Shown: positions 1 to 9,427 of the stretch, one piece after another
How the letters are laid out: every line of letters starts with the position of its first letter
How positions within the stretch are numbered: the first letter of the stretch is position 1
Source: JBFIHF01 sp964411125
GTDB taxonomy: Bacteria > Myxococcota_A > Bradymonadia > Bradymonadales > Bradymonadaceae
Direction of reading: 5' to 3'
DNA length: 64,000 nt
NCBI GenBank assembly: GCA_964411125.1
Contig: CAYPJU010000024.1
Coordinates: forward strand, 1 to 64,000
The notes under the pieces: generated by a model
Seen by the model: only the letters and a program-made list of their open reading frames with translations
Told to the model about the DNA's origin: nothing
Database searches by the model: none
Position numbers and translations under genes: made by a program

Positions 1-77
1 GCAGGGTGCGGGGGGCGGGGGGCGGGGTGCGGGGTGCGGGGTGCGGGGTGTGAGGTGCGAGGTGCGGGGTGCGGCGT
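1..77. repeat. GGGGTGC heptamer tandem array
   Basis: The window opens with about ten head-to-tail copies of a 7-bp unit GGGGTGC, with variants GAGGTGC and GGGGTGT. The plus strand is a series of G-runs and could form G-quadruplexes. The array may continue left of the window. No gene is visible in the first 519 bases; the open frames here are by-products of stop-poor repeats. Confidence 0.85.
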
Positions 78-117
78 CCCGAAGTCCGGGGCGGGCGGGA
101 GCTGAGGGGGCCGGAGA

Positions 118-450
118 GGGGGTAGATCGCGGATGCGAACGAACGAGGCGATGCAGCGCATCGTCGAGAGAGTCCGCGCCGCGATCTACCCCCTTCTACC
201 CCAAAGCCCCCCTGCGTCCCAAAGTTCGGGGCAGGCGGATGCTGTGGGGGACGGAGAGGGAGTAGATTGCGGATGCGAACGAACGAGGCGATGCAGCGCA
301 TCGTCGAGAGAGTCCGCGCCGCGATCTACCCCCTTCTACCCCAAAGCCCCCCTGCGTCCCAAAGTTCGGGGCAGGCGGATGCTGTGGGGGACGGAGAGGG
401 AGTAGATTGCGGATGCGAACGAACGAGGCGATGCAGCGCATCGTCGAGAG
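118..450. repeat. 140-bp direct tandem repeat, about 2.4 copies
   Basis: The 10-mer GGATGCGAAC recurs at 131, 271 and 411, an exact 140-bp period, and the bases between are nearly identical. Each unit holds a small hairpin CGATGC-AGC-GCATCG. The first copy also carries a perfect 15-bp inverted pair, GGGGGTAGATCGCGG (117-131) and its complement (178-192). The block lies downstream of a lipoprotein gene and looks like a REP-like intergenic element. No coding function is supported. Confidence 0.85.
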
Positions 451-513
451 AGTTCGCGCCGCAAGATGCTTCCTCTCCGTCCCCCACAGCGCCGCCTGCC
501 CCCGAACTTTGGG
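358..513. repeat. Inverted repeat closing the 140-bp array
   Basis: The segment at about 358-400 (starting CCCAAAGTTCGGGGCAGGCG) is repeated in inverted orientation at about 472-513 with few differences. The two arms of roughly 42 bp could fold into a long stem around a 70-base loop that contains the third repeat core. The structure sits immediately after the stop codon of the minus-strand lipoprotein and could end its transcription or stabilise its mRNA 3' end; that role is inference. Confidence 0.75.
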
Positions 514-519
514 ACGCCC

Positions 520-3327
520 CTAGAGACAGACGCCAATGTCGGCGACGAGGGGGGCACAGACGAGGCCCGATCCGCACGTCTCGCGTACGAGCTCACCGGC
601 CGGATTGGGGCCCTGGTACTGGCAGAACTGGAAGCAGACGTTCTGCGGCCCGTTGGCTACGCAGATCGAGTCGACACCACACGATTCGCCGGGGAATTCG
701 CAGCCGTCGAGCGGCGAGCGCTCTTCGGCGATCGGGGCGCAGTGCCCCACTTCCGCGCTCCACGGGAAGTTGAAGAGGCACGTCTCGTCGGCCGCGCACT
801 GCGTCGACGAGGAGTCCCCCTCGAACGGGTCGCACTGCGCGCGGCAGGTCGGGACGAGGCCCGGCCCGCCGAAGTACTGGCTGGCGAGGGTCGACGTGAA
901 GTCGCTCTGCGTCGAGCGAGGGAACATGCACTCGCTTCCGGGGCTGCAGTCGTTGCCGAAGCACTCTTCGTCGACGGAAATGTCGCCCGAGGCGGCGCAA
1001 TACGACGGGTCCACCACCGGATCTGGCGGCCGGTCCGGATCGGCGGGATTCTCCCGAAGCGATGCGGTCGGCTTGCAGCTCTGGAGTCCGTCGGGACACG
1101 ACGTGTCCGTGTACTCCTGATCGGGCTCGCACTCGAAGCCGCAACGGCCGACCTCGAAGTCGTCCGACGACGCGATCCGCTGGCACGACTGCCCCGTCCC
1201 GCAAGACAACAACGGATTCGCGGGCTCGTCCCGGACGCAATAGCTCGTGCATCTGCCTCGGTTCGCCGGGTCGAACCCCTGGCTCGTGTTGCCGTACTCC
1301 AAGCAGTAGAGCCCCTCACCACACTCGCTGAAGTCGAGCCCCGGGTTGCACGGTTCGTCGAGCTGCTTGGAACCGAGCGGCGAGCAGAGGTTGGCCCACT
1401 CGAAGTTCGCCTGCAGATAGGTCGGGTGGCAGCCGGTATTCTCACCGGAACAGAAGTCTCCTCCGAAGGTATCGGCCGACGAACCGCAGTTCTCCTGGCA
1501 GAACCCGTAGACGCCGTTCGAGAGGTCGACGCAGGTGAAGGTCGGGCCGCCGGCGCCCGCAGCAGGAGCTTCGAGGATCGGCAGGACGGTCACGCCCGCG
1601 AAGTAGGCATCGTCGGGGTCGACGGTTCCGCGCACCGCGAGCGATGCCGCCGACTGCGCGTCTAGCGTGACGGAAGCGTCGACGAGCGCGGTCGCGCGGT
1701 CGTTCCGCGGGTCACCCGCCGAGAAGACCAGGAGGTCGCGGGTCCCCGCCGGGACGTCGCCGAACGCCGAGATCGACTCCGCGGCCAGGTTCTCCACCAC
1801 GAGGATCTGATTGCCGGGGTCGGCGAGATCGTCGTCGGTCGGGACGAGGACGACGTCGACCTCCTGCGCGTCGGCGAGGGCGTGGACGACCCGGACGATG
1901 GCGTCGGTCGCTGCCGGCGTATCGAGCCCCCGCGTCCCTTCGGTCTCCACGACGGTGACCTCGTCGGTGACGCCGAAGACGGGGAGGACGACCAACTGGA
2001 CGGCAACGTCGGCCGCCGGCGAGATGGTCACTTCGTCGAGGGGCACGTCGGTCCGCGGCGCTCCTTGTGGCAGCACCTTGATCTGGTGGGTCCCGGGAGT
2101 CAGGGAGATCCAGTCGCCGCTCGTCGCTTCGAACCCGAGGGCCGAGACCAGGGGTTGCTGTTCGTCGTCGATGTAAAGATCGATGCCGCTGCCGAGCTCG
2201 GCGAGGTTGGCGACGCGGAACCACGACACCGGCTCGGCGCCGGTCGGGCAGGTCGCGTCGCGCTGGCTCTGCGCGAACTCGCCGACCGACCCGTCCTCGG
2301 CGGGCTCGCCCACGGTCACGTTGCAGATCGGCTGGCAGCGAGCGAGCGCCGGTGGGCCCTGCTGAAACGGAATGCAGACCGTGCCGTCGACGCAGTCACC
2401 CGCTCCGGGCGTACACGACTCGAAAGCCTCGGCGTCGCCGGCGGGGATGCACAACCCTTCCTCGGGCCCAACGGGGATGCAGGTTTCGTCGGCGCCGCAC
2501 TCGCCGGTGCCGAATGGGGTGCAGCCTGCTCCGCAAACCCCCACCCCGACGTCGACGAAGTCCTCGTCCTCGAGGAGGCAGGTGTCGTCCCCCGTGCATC
2601 CTTCGTCGTCCGAGCACGCCGGTCGGCACTGATCGTCGACGCAGACGAGTCCGCCGAGGCAGGAGCCCTGGAAGTCTCCGGAGACGATGGCATCGATCGC
2701 GCCGACGCAGGCGTCTCCGATCGACTGTGCACCGGCGGGGTAGCAGAACCGCGCGTCGTTCCCGAGATTGTAGCACTGTGCGCCACGCTCGAAGCCGACG
2801 AAGTTGAAGTAGAGGTTCTCGCAGGTGGTCTGACCGCTCAGGAACCCCTCGCATTCGGAGAGCCTGCAGACCGAGGCGAGGCACGTGCCGTCGACGCACT
2901 CCTTGGTGTCGGGGCAGTCGTCGTTGGTCGCGCATGCTTCGTCGTCGGCCGTGGTCAGGTAGAAGCAGAGCGACCCCGGGTCGCAGGCGCCGTCGGGACC
3001 GCATCGAAGCGAACACTCGCCGGGTCGCGGGCCGGGTCCGTCGACGTCGAGACAGACGAAGGGTTCGGCGGTGGGGAGGCTCGGGTCGCACTCCTCGCCG
3101 CGCTCGGTGCAGACTTCGTCGAGGCCGATGCAGACCCCGGCGCTGCAGACTTCGCCATCCTGGCACTCGGGATCGCACTCGTCGTCACCCGGCTGCGCGA
3201 CGCACTCCCCTTCCACACACACGGCATCCCCCGCGCAGGCGACGTCGTCGCACGGATCGCCGCACCCCTTGCAGCCGAGGAGCGAAGCGGTCGCGACGAC
3301 GACGGCGATCATCCAGTAGTTACGCAT
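520..3327 (-). CDS. Cys-rich surface lipoprotein with DUF4397-like domain
   Basis: Predicted lipoprotein of about 935 residues. The start chosen is MRNYW, which places a hydrophobic stretch ahead of lipobox LLGC; five extra codons upstream are possible. The mature part has Cys-rich modules of the CxxGxxC type, then in the middle a beta-rich DUF4397-like region (DLYIDDEQQPLVSALGFE and following, with a second weaker copy), then more Cys modules. It is a paralogue of the next gene upstream (3482-5986). Spacing of Cys pairs suggests many disulfides, so an exported location. No enzymatic motif is seen; function unknown, possibly adhesion or matrix. Confidence 0.82.
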   Translation of the reverse strand: MRNYWMIAVVVATASLLGCKGCGDPCDDVACAGDAVCVEGECVAQPGDDECDPECQDGEVCSAGVCIGLDEVCTERGEECDPSLPTAEPFVCLDVDGPGPRPGECSLRCGPDGACDPGSLCFYLTTADDEACATNDDCPDTKECVDGTCLASVCRLSECEGFLSGQTTCENLYFNFVGFERGAQCYNLGNDARFCYPAGAQSIGDACVGAIDAIVSGDFQGSCLGGLVCVDDQCRPACSDDEGCTGDDTCLLEDEDFVDVGVGVCGAGCTPFGTGECGADETCIPVGPEEGLCIPAGDAEAFESCTPGAGDCVDGTVCIPFQQGPPALARCQPICNVTVGEPAEDGSVGEFAQSQRDATCPTGAEPVSWFRVANLAELGSGIDLYIDDEQQPLVSALGFEATSGDWISLTPGTHQIKVLPQGAPRTDVPLDEVTISPAADVAVQLVVLPVFGVTDEVTVVETEGTRGLDTPAATDAIVRVVHALADAQEVDVVLVPTDDDLADPGNQILVVENLAAESISAFGDVPAGTRDLLVFSAGDPRNDRATALVDASVTLDAQSAASLAVRGTVDPDDAYFAGVTVLPILEAPAAGAGGPTFTCVDLSNGVYGFCQENCGSSADTFGGDFCSGENTGCHPTYLQANFEWANLCSPLGSKQLDEPCNPGLDFSECGEGLYCLEYGNTSQGFDPANRGRCTSYCVRDEPANPLLSCGTGQSCQRIASSDDFEVGRCGFECEPDQEYTDTSCPDGLQSCKPTASLRENPADPDRPPDPVVDPSYCAASGDISVDEECFGNDCSPGSECMFPRSTQSDFTSTLASQYFGGPGLVPTCRAQCDPFEGDSSSTQCAADETCLFNFPWSAEVGHCAPIAEERSPLDGCEFPGESCGVDSICVANGPQNVCFQFCQYQGPNPAGELVRETCGSGLVCAPLVADIGVCL

Positions 3328-3414
3328 GGCAGTCCCAAACAATCTCTAGGTTCGAGCCATCGTAGCAGAAGGCTCGATCCTTTCGCACGACCACCGGACG
3401 GGTGCAGTGCAGCC

Positions 3415-3444
3415 AAAAAAAAGCCCCGGTCACGAGACCGGGGC
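3415..3444 (-). terminator. Rho-independent terminator
   Basis: On the minus strand a perfect stem, GCCCCGGT paired with ACCGGGGC around a short loop, is followed by a run of eight T. It lies 38 bases after the stop codon of the lipoprotein at 3482-5986 and separates it from its paralogue. Confidence 0.9.
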
Positions 3445-3481
3445 CGAGAAGTTGCGAGGTCGGACCTCGCGAAAGCGAAAC

Positions 3482-5986
3482 TCAGATGCAGGCGCCGAGA
3501 CGGATCTGCGTGCTGTTGAAGAGCTGCATGCAGCTTCCCATCTCGCACGTCGAAGCGTCGTCGAGGTCGCACATCTGCAGGCACTGAGCGCCAGCGCCGA
3601 CGTCGAGGCAGAACGAAGCCTGACCGCAGACGTTGAACTCGGCCGCGCACGGCTGGTTCTGCTGGAGCATCTCGTCGGGCGTCGTGCAGAGGCCCGCGGC
3701 TCGGTTGAGCGTGAACCAGTTGATGGCGCAGACTTCGCCGCTGCCACACTCGGAGCCGTCACCGAACGGGTCGCAGGTGTCGACGCAGACACCGTCGACG
3801 AACGGGTCGTCCACGGCGAGGTCGCCACGAGCGAACGCGTTGGCGCAGGAGTCGCCAGCCTGGCAGCCCGGGGTGGTCATGGAGCAAACACCACCGAGAG
3901 CGGTGCTTCCGCTGGCCGAGCAGTACGAGTCCTCGCCACGGTCGGCGGGGATGCAGGACTGCAGGTTCGCGGGGCAGCTCGTGTCGGCGTAGTCGGTGCC
4001 AGTGCACTCGAGCGAGCAGAGACCGAAGTTGTCGTTGATCTCGACGCAGGTTTCGTCGCCGGTGCAGCCGAGGTTGCCGTTGGACTGCGTCGTGCTCTGG
4101 CAGTAGCCGCGGCACTGACCCGTTCCGTCACCGTAAATCTCGCAGTACGACGTTCCGTCGCAGCTATCGAGGATGTTGTCGGGGTTGCATGCGTCGCCGG
4201 GGCCGTTGTCGCCACCGGGGAAGCAGAGGAACGTTCCGCTCGACGGGGTGCAGTAGTCGGACGGGCCGGAGCACTTGTCCATGCCGAAGTCGTCGGAGGT
4301 GTTGCACTCTTCGATGCAGCGTCCACCCTGCGGCGACGGCGTTTCACCGAGGTCGAAGCAGTAGCCGCTGAATTCGCCGCCCGCGCTGGCGGGGACGTTC
4401 GTGTAAGCGACGACCGAGAGGCCCGGGTCGGCGGCGTCCGTCATGGCGATCGTTCCGCGAGCGTAGACGCTGAGGATCTGGTCGGCCGGGACGGCGGTTC
4501 CAGCGAAGGTCACGCCGGTGGCGTTGACGATCGTGCGCGGCGTGGTGCCGGCCGGGAAGACGTAGATGTCGTAGCTGGCAGCCGGGACAGCGGTGAAGCC
4601 GCTGGCGGCTCCAGTCGCGAGGTTGAGCGCAAGCTCGACTTCGTTCGAGAAGTCGATCGCGCCTGCCGGGACGGCGACGACGTCGACGGCGCCGAAGTCG
4701 GGGATCGCGTGCACGACGCGGAGGTTCGAGCTACCGGCGGCAGCCGCGGCCTGGTTGGCCGGGACCGAGATCGGGTAGACGGCGATGGTGTTGGTCGCAT
4801 CGGGGACGACCGCGAAGGTCGTGCCGGTTCCGGCGACGATCGTCGGGGTGAGCGTCAGGATCGGCGCCGTGTTGTCGGCGGCGTCGCCGGCGACGATGTC
4901 GACCGTACGAGCTCCTGCCGGGATGGCGAGGAAGTCACCGCTGACCGAGACCTCTTCGAAGAGGAGGTCGTCGACTTCGCGGGTGCCGTCGACGTAGACG
5001 TCGACGCTACCTGCGCCCTGGGCGAGGTGCGCGAACCGGACGTATCCGTCGGTCGCTCCGCCACCGCCCTGCGGGCAGGTGGCGTTCGACTCGGCCTGCG
5101 TACCCGCTGCAGCGTTGCAGAACGGAAGGCAGCGCGAGACGGCCGGGATGTTGTTCGCCATGTCGGCGCCCTGGAAGGTCACGCAGCTGGTGCCTTCGCC
5201 GCAGGTGCCGGGGCCGGTGCAGGAGTCGTACGGAGCCGCCGTGCCGACATCGTCACAGATGCCGTCTTCGGCGGTGATCGGGAAGCAACCCTGTCCGTCC
5301 GGGCACTGACCGAAGCTGTAGGAGTCGCAACCGACGGCGCAGAAGCCGACGCCCTGGCCGACCGTGTCGGCGATGCAGCGCTCGCCGCCCGCTTCGTCAC
5401 AGTCACTGCTGTCGCCGCAGAGCTTCGAGCAGGTGCCGGTGCAGATGAGGCCCGCGCCGCACTGACCGATGTTCTCGCAAGCGTCGCCTTCGGCGCCGTT
5501 TCCGGCGGCGATGCAGATCGCGGCGGATCCATCGGAGGTCTCGGCGCACTTCTCACCGGCCGGGCAACCGTCCGGGTCGAGCCATCCATCGCACTGCGAC
5601 GGCTGGCAGTAGTACTCGGACGCCCCGTCGGAGACCGGGAGGCAGACAGCGCCAGCGTTGCAAGGCACGGCTTCTTCCGGGTCGCAATCGAGGCGGCAGG
5701 TGTCGTCGACGCAGAGGAATCCGTCGGCGACGGCCTCCGTCGAGTCGCACGGGTCGTTCGCAGCTTCGCACTGCTCTTCGATCGGACTCGTGCCGTTGTT
5801 CGGCTCGATCGTGCCGTTGTTCGGCGCGATCGTGCCGTTGTTGGTCGCGGTACCGTTGTTGGTCGCCGGGGTGGTGCCGTTGTTGGTGTCACCGTTGTTG
5901 CCGTTGTTCCCCGGCCCACAGGCCGAGAGTGCAAGCAACGATGCCGTCAGGGACACCATGCTCAGTCGAATGAAGCGCGATTGCAT
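3482..5986 (-). CDS. Cys-rich lipoprotein with NNGT linker and two DUF4397-like domains
   Basis: Predicted 834-residue lipoprotein. The signal peptide ends in lipobox LSAC. A flexible linker of repeated Asn-Asn-Gly-Thr units follows (about residues 27-70). Next come Cys-rich modules, two consecutive DUF4397-like beta domains (starting near YVRFAHLAQGAG and LRVVHAIPDFGA), and a C-terminal set of Cys modules. The start is supported by an AGGAG site 5 bases upstream. Order of modules matches the downstream paralogue at 520-3327, so the pair arose by duplication. The N-rich tether suggests display away from the outer membrane. Function is not recognised. Confidence 0.85.
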   Translation of the reverse strand: MQSRFIRLSMVSLTASLLALSACGPGNNGNNGDTNNGTTPATNNGTATNNGTIAPNNGTIEPNNGTSPIEEQCEAANDPCDSTEAVADGFLCVDDTCRLDCDPEEAVPCNAGAVCLPVSDGASEYYCQPSQCDGWLDPDGCPAGEKCAETSDGSAAICIAAGNGAEGDACENIGQCGAGLICTGTCSKLCGDSSDCDEAGGERCIADTVGQGVGFCAVGCDSYSFGQCPDGQGCFPITAEDGICDDVGTAAPYDSCTGPGTCGEGTSCVTFQGADMANNIPAVSRCLPFCNAAAGTQAESNATCPQGGGGATDGYVRFAHLAQGAGSVDVYVDGTREVDDLLFEEVSVSGDFLAIPAGARTVDIVAGDAADNTAPILTLTPTIVAGTGTTFAVVPDATNTIAVYPISVPANQAAAAAGSSNLRVVHAIPDFGAVDVVAVPAGAIDFSNEVELALNLATGAASGFTAVPAASYDIYVFPAGTTPRTIVNATGVTFAGTAVPADQILSVYARGTIAMTDAADPGLSVVAYTNVPASAGGEFSGYCFDLGETPSPQGGRCIEECNTSDDFGMDKCSGPSDYCTPSSGTFLCFPGGDNGPGDACNPDNILDSCDGTSYCEIYGDGTGQCRGYCQSTTQSNGNLGCTGDETCVEINDNFGLCSLECTGTDYADTSCPANLQSCIPADRGEDSYCSASGSTALGGVCSMTTPGCQAGDSCANAFARGDLAVDDPFVDGVCVDTCDPFGDGSECGSGEVCAINWFTLNRAAGLCTTPDEMLQQNQPCAAEFNVCGQASFCLDVGAGAQCLQMCDLDDASTCEMGSCMQLFNSTQIRLGACI

Positions 5987-6040
5987 ACGGACTCCTCAAA
6001 AAGTCGCAAAAAAGCCACGGAAATGGGCAAAACGGAGCGC

Positions 6041-6069
6041 AACATAAATAAAGGCCCGATCAGAGTCAA
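6041..6069 (-). promoter_or_regulatory. Sigma-70-like promoter for the lipoprotein at 3482-5986
   Basis: On the minus strand TTGACT (6064-6069, 5 of 6 consensus) is followed after exactly 17 bases by TATGTT (6041-6046, 4 of 6). Predicted transcription would start about 50 bases before the ATG at 5986, in an unusually AT-rich leader. Confidence 0.55.
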
Positions 6070-6084
6070 CGAGCAACCCGGACC

Positions 6085-7578
6085 CTAGGCAAGGGCGCGC
6101 CGCGCAAGGCGGAAGGCGAGTTCGAGCGCTTCCCGCTGACGAAACGGCTCGTAGGCGTCGGGGACGACGAGCGCATCCGTTCGAGCTTCTCGGAGGGCGC
6201 GGACAGCGGGGTGTTGTCGCGTCTGCCGTCCCGCGGCGATTCGAATCTGACCGGAGGCTGCGGAGCTGGGTCCCACCGAGACGGAGTGTCGCTCGAACCA
6301 TCCGGCGTAGTAGCGCCGCCACGCCGGATGGGTGTCCGAGGCCACGAACTCGGGGTCGCAGACGAGCCGAACCTCGCGCGCGGTCATCGCGAAGAACGCC
6401 GCGAGCTCGGCGGCGAGCAGCGTATCCCCCCACACCTCGAAGGGGCCCTTTTCGTGTAGCGTGTCCCCCAGCACGGAAAGTCCGTCGAGCCAGTCCTCCT
6501 CGGGCCACCCGTCTTGGGGCACGTACGATTCCGGCAGCGAGACGACGGTATGGGCGCCGTCGAGCGTCTCCGGAAAGCCGCGACGAACCTCGAGTCCCGA
6601 GTCCCGCACACGCCCGCGCAAGAAGACCGCAGCCTCCATCGACTCGGCCTGTTGGGGCACGCGCCCGCGCCGGCGCAGGACTCCCCCGATCGCCTGTTCG
6701 GCGTCGTAGACGACGACGTCGTGCCCCCGCTCGTGCAGCGCCAGCGCCAGCATCACCGCGGCGTGCGAGGTCCCGACGATGTCCCAGCTCGACTCGCCGT
6801 AGGGCAGGAAGTCGTCGACCAGGGAAACGGCGCAGCCGACTTCGTCGAACCGGGAGGGCGCGAGGCAAGCCATGCATCCGGTGCACGGCATCCAGTCCTC
6901 CCCTCGGCGCCACCGGTCGAGCATCGCCGGTGCTGCGATCGCTCCGCGGCCGATCCCCACGAGCGACACGCCGTAGTACTCGAGCACACGGCTGGCCGCG
7001 ACGGGGTCCTTGACCCGGCCGGAGAACATCAGCGGCACGCCGGGCGGCTTCGGGACGTTCTCGAGCTCGTAGCCGTAAGGCTGTCGCAGCGTCCCCCCGA
7101 CCAGGTCCAGGCGACCCTCCGAGGTCGGTCCCAGATGCACCACGTCGACCCACTGCCTGGGCCCCACCTCGGTGGGGTCCGAGATGCGGAGCGCGCAGAC
7201 GGTTCCATCGGGAAGGGGATGCTCGGGTGGCTCCCCGAGCTCGAACCAGCGAATTCCCGCTGCGGCGAACTTCGCGAGCCGCGGGCTCCAGCCGCCGGGG
7301 ACCGCCACGCCGATCTCCACGCCTCGCGTCGCCTCCTGCAGGCGGGCCAGTGTCTCGGGAGCCACGACATCGCTCCGCGGCGACCCGAAGGTGTCGAGGC
7401 CGACGAGCAACATCCCCCAATCGTTTCGGGCCTGTTCGACGAGCCAGTCGAACCCGGCAGAAGACAAGTCACCGTCCTCGTCGTCGATACCGAAGTTCTC
7501 CACGACGAAAACGGCCCGGTTCGCGAGGCTGACCGGGCCGATTCCATAAGATTGATCCAGCAGGCGTTCGGAACCCAT
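6085..7578 (-). CDS. Divergent FadH/old-yellow-enzyme-like flavoprotein
   Basis: A 497-residue protein with the layout of the NADH:flavin oxidoreductase/2,4-dienoyl-CoA reductase family. An N-terminal TIM-barrel half (GIGPVSLANRAVF near residue 12; VGIGRGAIAAP near 207) is followed by four Cys at 232, 235, 238 and 249, matching the family's 4Fe-4S ligands. A dinucleotide-binding half comes next (GHDVVVYDAEQAIGG, 285-299). It is shorter than typical FadH (about 670 residues), and the usual GxGxxG is replaced by VGTSHAA (268-274), so cofactor binding may be altered. Its ATG overlaps the S1 stop codon by one base (TGATG), so the two are probably co-translated. Substrate unknown. Confidence 0.72.
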   Translation of the reverse strand: MGSERLLDQSYGIGPVSLANRAVFVVENFGIDDEDGDLSSAGFDWLVEQARNDWGMLLVGLDTFGSPRSDVVAPETLARLQEATRGVEIGVAVPGGWSPRLAKFAAAGIRWFELGEPPEHPLPDGTVCALRISDPTEVGPRQWVDVVHLGPTSEGRLDLVGGTLRQPYGYELENVPKPPGVPLMFSGRVKDPVAASRVLEYYGVSLVGIGRGAIAAPAMLDRWRRGEDWMPCTGCMACLAPSRFDEVGCAVSLVDDFLPYGESSWDIVGTSHAAVMLALALHERGHDVVVYDAEQAIGGVLRRRGRVPQQAESMEAAVFLRGRVRDSGLEVRRGFPETLDGAHTVVSLPESYVPQDGWPEEDWLDGLSVLGDTLHEKGPFEVWGDTLLAAELAAFFAMTAREVRLVCDPEFVASDTHPAWRRYYAGWFERHSVSVGPSSAASGQIRIAAGRQTRQHPAVRALREARTDALVVPDAYEPFRQREALELAFRLARRALA

Positions 7579-9212
7579 CACGACGTCCCTTCGTCGTCGC
7601 CCTCCAGGCCCAGCTGACTTCGGAGAACGTCTCCGAGCGCTGTCGCGCTCCCCTCGTCGCTGTACTCTTTGATGTCGGGACCATCGAGCTCGTCGCGCTT
7701 GAGCGACAGGCTGATCCGTTGGTTCGCGCGATCGAAGCTCATCACCAGCGCTTCGAAGCTCTGCCCTTGACGAGCGACCGATTCGACCCGCTCCACGCGC
7801 CCTTCGGCGAGTTCGGAGATGTGGATGAGCCCCTCGATGCCGGGGGCGATCTCGGCGAACGCGCCGAACTCGGTCGTCCGCGTGATCGTCACCGGGACCT
7901 TCTCGCCGACGACCGCAATCTCGGCGGCGCGCTCCCACGGGTCGTCCTCGAGCTGCTTATGCCCCAGCGAGGCCCGCCCCGCTTCGACGTCGATGTCGAT
8001 GACCTTCACCTCGATCTCGTCGCCAACCGACCAGCGCTCCGACGGATCGTCGATCTTCTCGGTCCACGAAAGATCGGAGACGTGCACCAGCCCCTCCACG
8101 CCCCGGACGATTTCGACGAAGAGCCCGAAGTCGACGATGTTCGTGATCGTCCCGGTCACCACCGTGCCGGGCGGCATCTGCTCGGCGACGACGTTCCATG
8201 GGTTGTCTTGGAGCTGCTTGATCGACAGGCTCAGCCGCCGTTCCTCGGGGTTGACCCCGATCACCTTCACCGCGACCTTCGCCCCCATCTGCAGCACGTC
8301 GCGAGGATGATTGACCCGGTCGGTCCACGAGAGCTCCGTGACGTGTACGAGACCTTCGAGCCCGGGCTCCACCGCCACGAACGCGCCGAAATCGGCCAGG
8401 CTGACGACCTCACCCTCGACCGTCTGCCCTTCTTCGTAGCGCTCCGTGATCCCTTCCCATGGGTCGGCGAGGAGCTGCTTTCGGCCGAGGCTGAGCCGGT
8501 CCTTGTTCTCGTCGTACTTCAGCACGACGACGCGGACTCGGTCGCCGGGGCGGAAGAGCTCGGAAGGATGGTCGACGCGCCCCCAGCTCATGTTCGAGCT
8601 GTGCAGGAGCCCCTCGACTCCGCCGATGTCGATGAAGGCTCCGAAATCGACGACGTTTCGAACGACCCCGTCGTACTCCTGCCCCTCGGCGAGGTTTTCG
8701 ATCAGTTCTTCGCGGTTCTCCTCGCGTTTCTCCTCGAGGAGCGCACGGCGGCTCAGCACGACGTTGCAACGCTGCTCGTCGAACTCGGAGACGAGGAACT
8801 TTTCCACGCGGCCGATGTAGGGGGAGAAGTCGCGGACCTTGTGAATGTCGACCTGCGACTTGGGGACGAACGCGCGCAGGCCGATGTCGACCGACAGCCC
8901 GCCTTTGTTCGACCCGATGACTTCCCCTTCCACGATGCTCTGATTCTTGGCGAGCTCGACGAGCTCGTCCCACTTTCGAAGCTTGTCGACTTTGCTGACC
9001 GACGCAGCCCAGTGTCCCGCGTAGGGGCGCTCGACCAGGAGCTCGACCTCGGCTCCGGCGGCGAAGGTCGTCCCCTCCGCGAGGTCGTCGGCGGGGACGA
9101 GCGCCTGCTCGTCGGCGCCGATGTCGAATAGCCACCCCTGTTCGACCTGCTCGACGAATTTGCCGGTCATGAAGGCGTTGTAGAGTTCGTCGTTTTCCAG
9201 CGACTCGGTCAT
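7578..9212 (-). CDS. rpsA: 30S ribosomal protein S1
   Basis: A 544-residue protein with six S1 RNA-binding folds. The first is degenerate; later ones show the repeated VDFGAFxxI...GLxHxSxMSW pattern at regular spacing of about 85 residues. S1 brings mRNA to the 30S subunit and unwinds leaders. The start MTESLEND has a GAGG site 6-7 bases upstream and removes about 150 arbitrary upstream codons. It is followed with a one-base overlap by the flavoprotein at 6085-7578, an unusual partner. Confidence 0.93.
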   Translation of the reverse strand: MTESLENDELYNAFMTGKFVEQVEQGWLFDIGADEQALVPADDLAEGTTFAAGAEVELLVERPYAGHWAASVSKVDKLRKWDELVELAKNQSIVEGEVIGSNKGGLSVDIGLRAFVPKSQVDIHKVRDFSPYIGRVEKFLVSEFDEQRCNVVLSRRALLEEKREENREELIENLAEGQEYDGVVRNVVDFGAFIDIGGVEGLLHSSNMSWGRVDHPSELFRPGDRVRVVVLKYDENKDRLSLGRKQLLADPWEGITERYEEGQTVEGEVVSLADFGAFVAVEPGLEGLVHVTELSWTDRVNHPRDVLQMGAKVAVKVIGVNPEERRLSLSIKQLQDNPWNVVAEQMPPGTVVTGTITNIVDFGLFVEIVRGVEGLVHVSDLSWTEKIDDPSERWSVGDEIEVKVIDIDVEAGRASLGHKQLEDDPWERAAEIAVVGEKVPVTITRTTEFGAFAEIAPGIEGLIHISELAEGRVERVESVARQGQSFEALVMSFDRANQRISLSLKRDELDGPDIKEYSDEGSATALGDVLRSQLGLEGDDEGTS

Positions 9213-9245
9213 TCTCGATCCTCGGATTCTTTGCACAGACCGGTC

Positions 9246-9274
9246 GATATACCGACCCCTCGCCGCGCCTGCAA
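9246..9274 (-). promoter_or_regulatory. Candidate sigma-70 promoter of rpsA
   Basis: Minus-strand TTGCAG (9269-9274), a 17-base spacer and TATATC (9246-9251) lie about 35 bases before the S1 start codon. The -10 box matches 4 of 6 and the -35 box 3 of 6, so this is a moderate candidate. Further upstream, a GGCGGCG/CGCCGCC hairpin (9358-9377) without a T-run separates this gene from the metallophosphoesterase. Confidence 0.4.
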
Positions 9275-9427
9275 CTTCCGGTTCGCGGTTCGGGTGGCGT
9301 CGGACTCTCCGCACATGAATGGGTGGCGTCGTCGCGCCGCCGCAAGAAGTCGGGAGGGGCGGCGTCGGAGCGCCGCCGGTGGCTAGGCGTGGCGCGGGAC
9401 TCCGTCCCCGCGCAAGGCGTCGTTCGT

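Noticed and set aside
41..773. Frames in the 140-bp repeat region coding Arg/Ser-rich peptides
   Set aside because: Frames repeat with the 140-bp unit and run into the antisense of the lipoprotein; no start signal or protein-like composition.
466..6088. Very long plus-strand frames opposite the two Cys-rich lipoproteins
   Set aside because: They are antisense shadows of GC-rich codons; the minus-strand frames have signal peptides, Cys modules and a correctly placed terminator.
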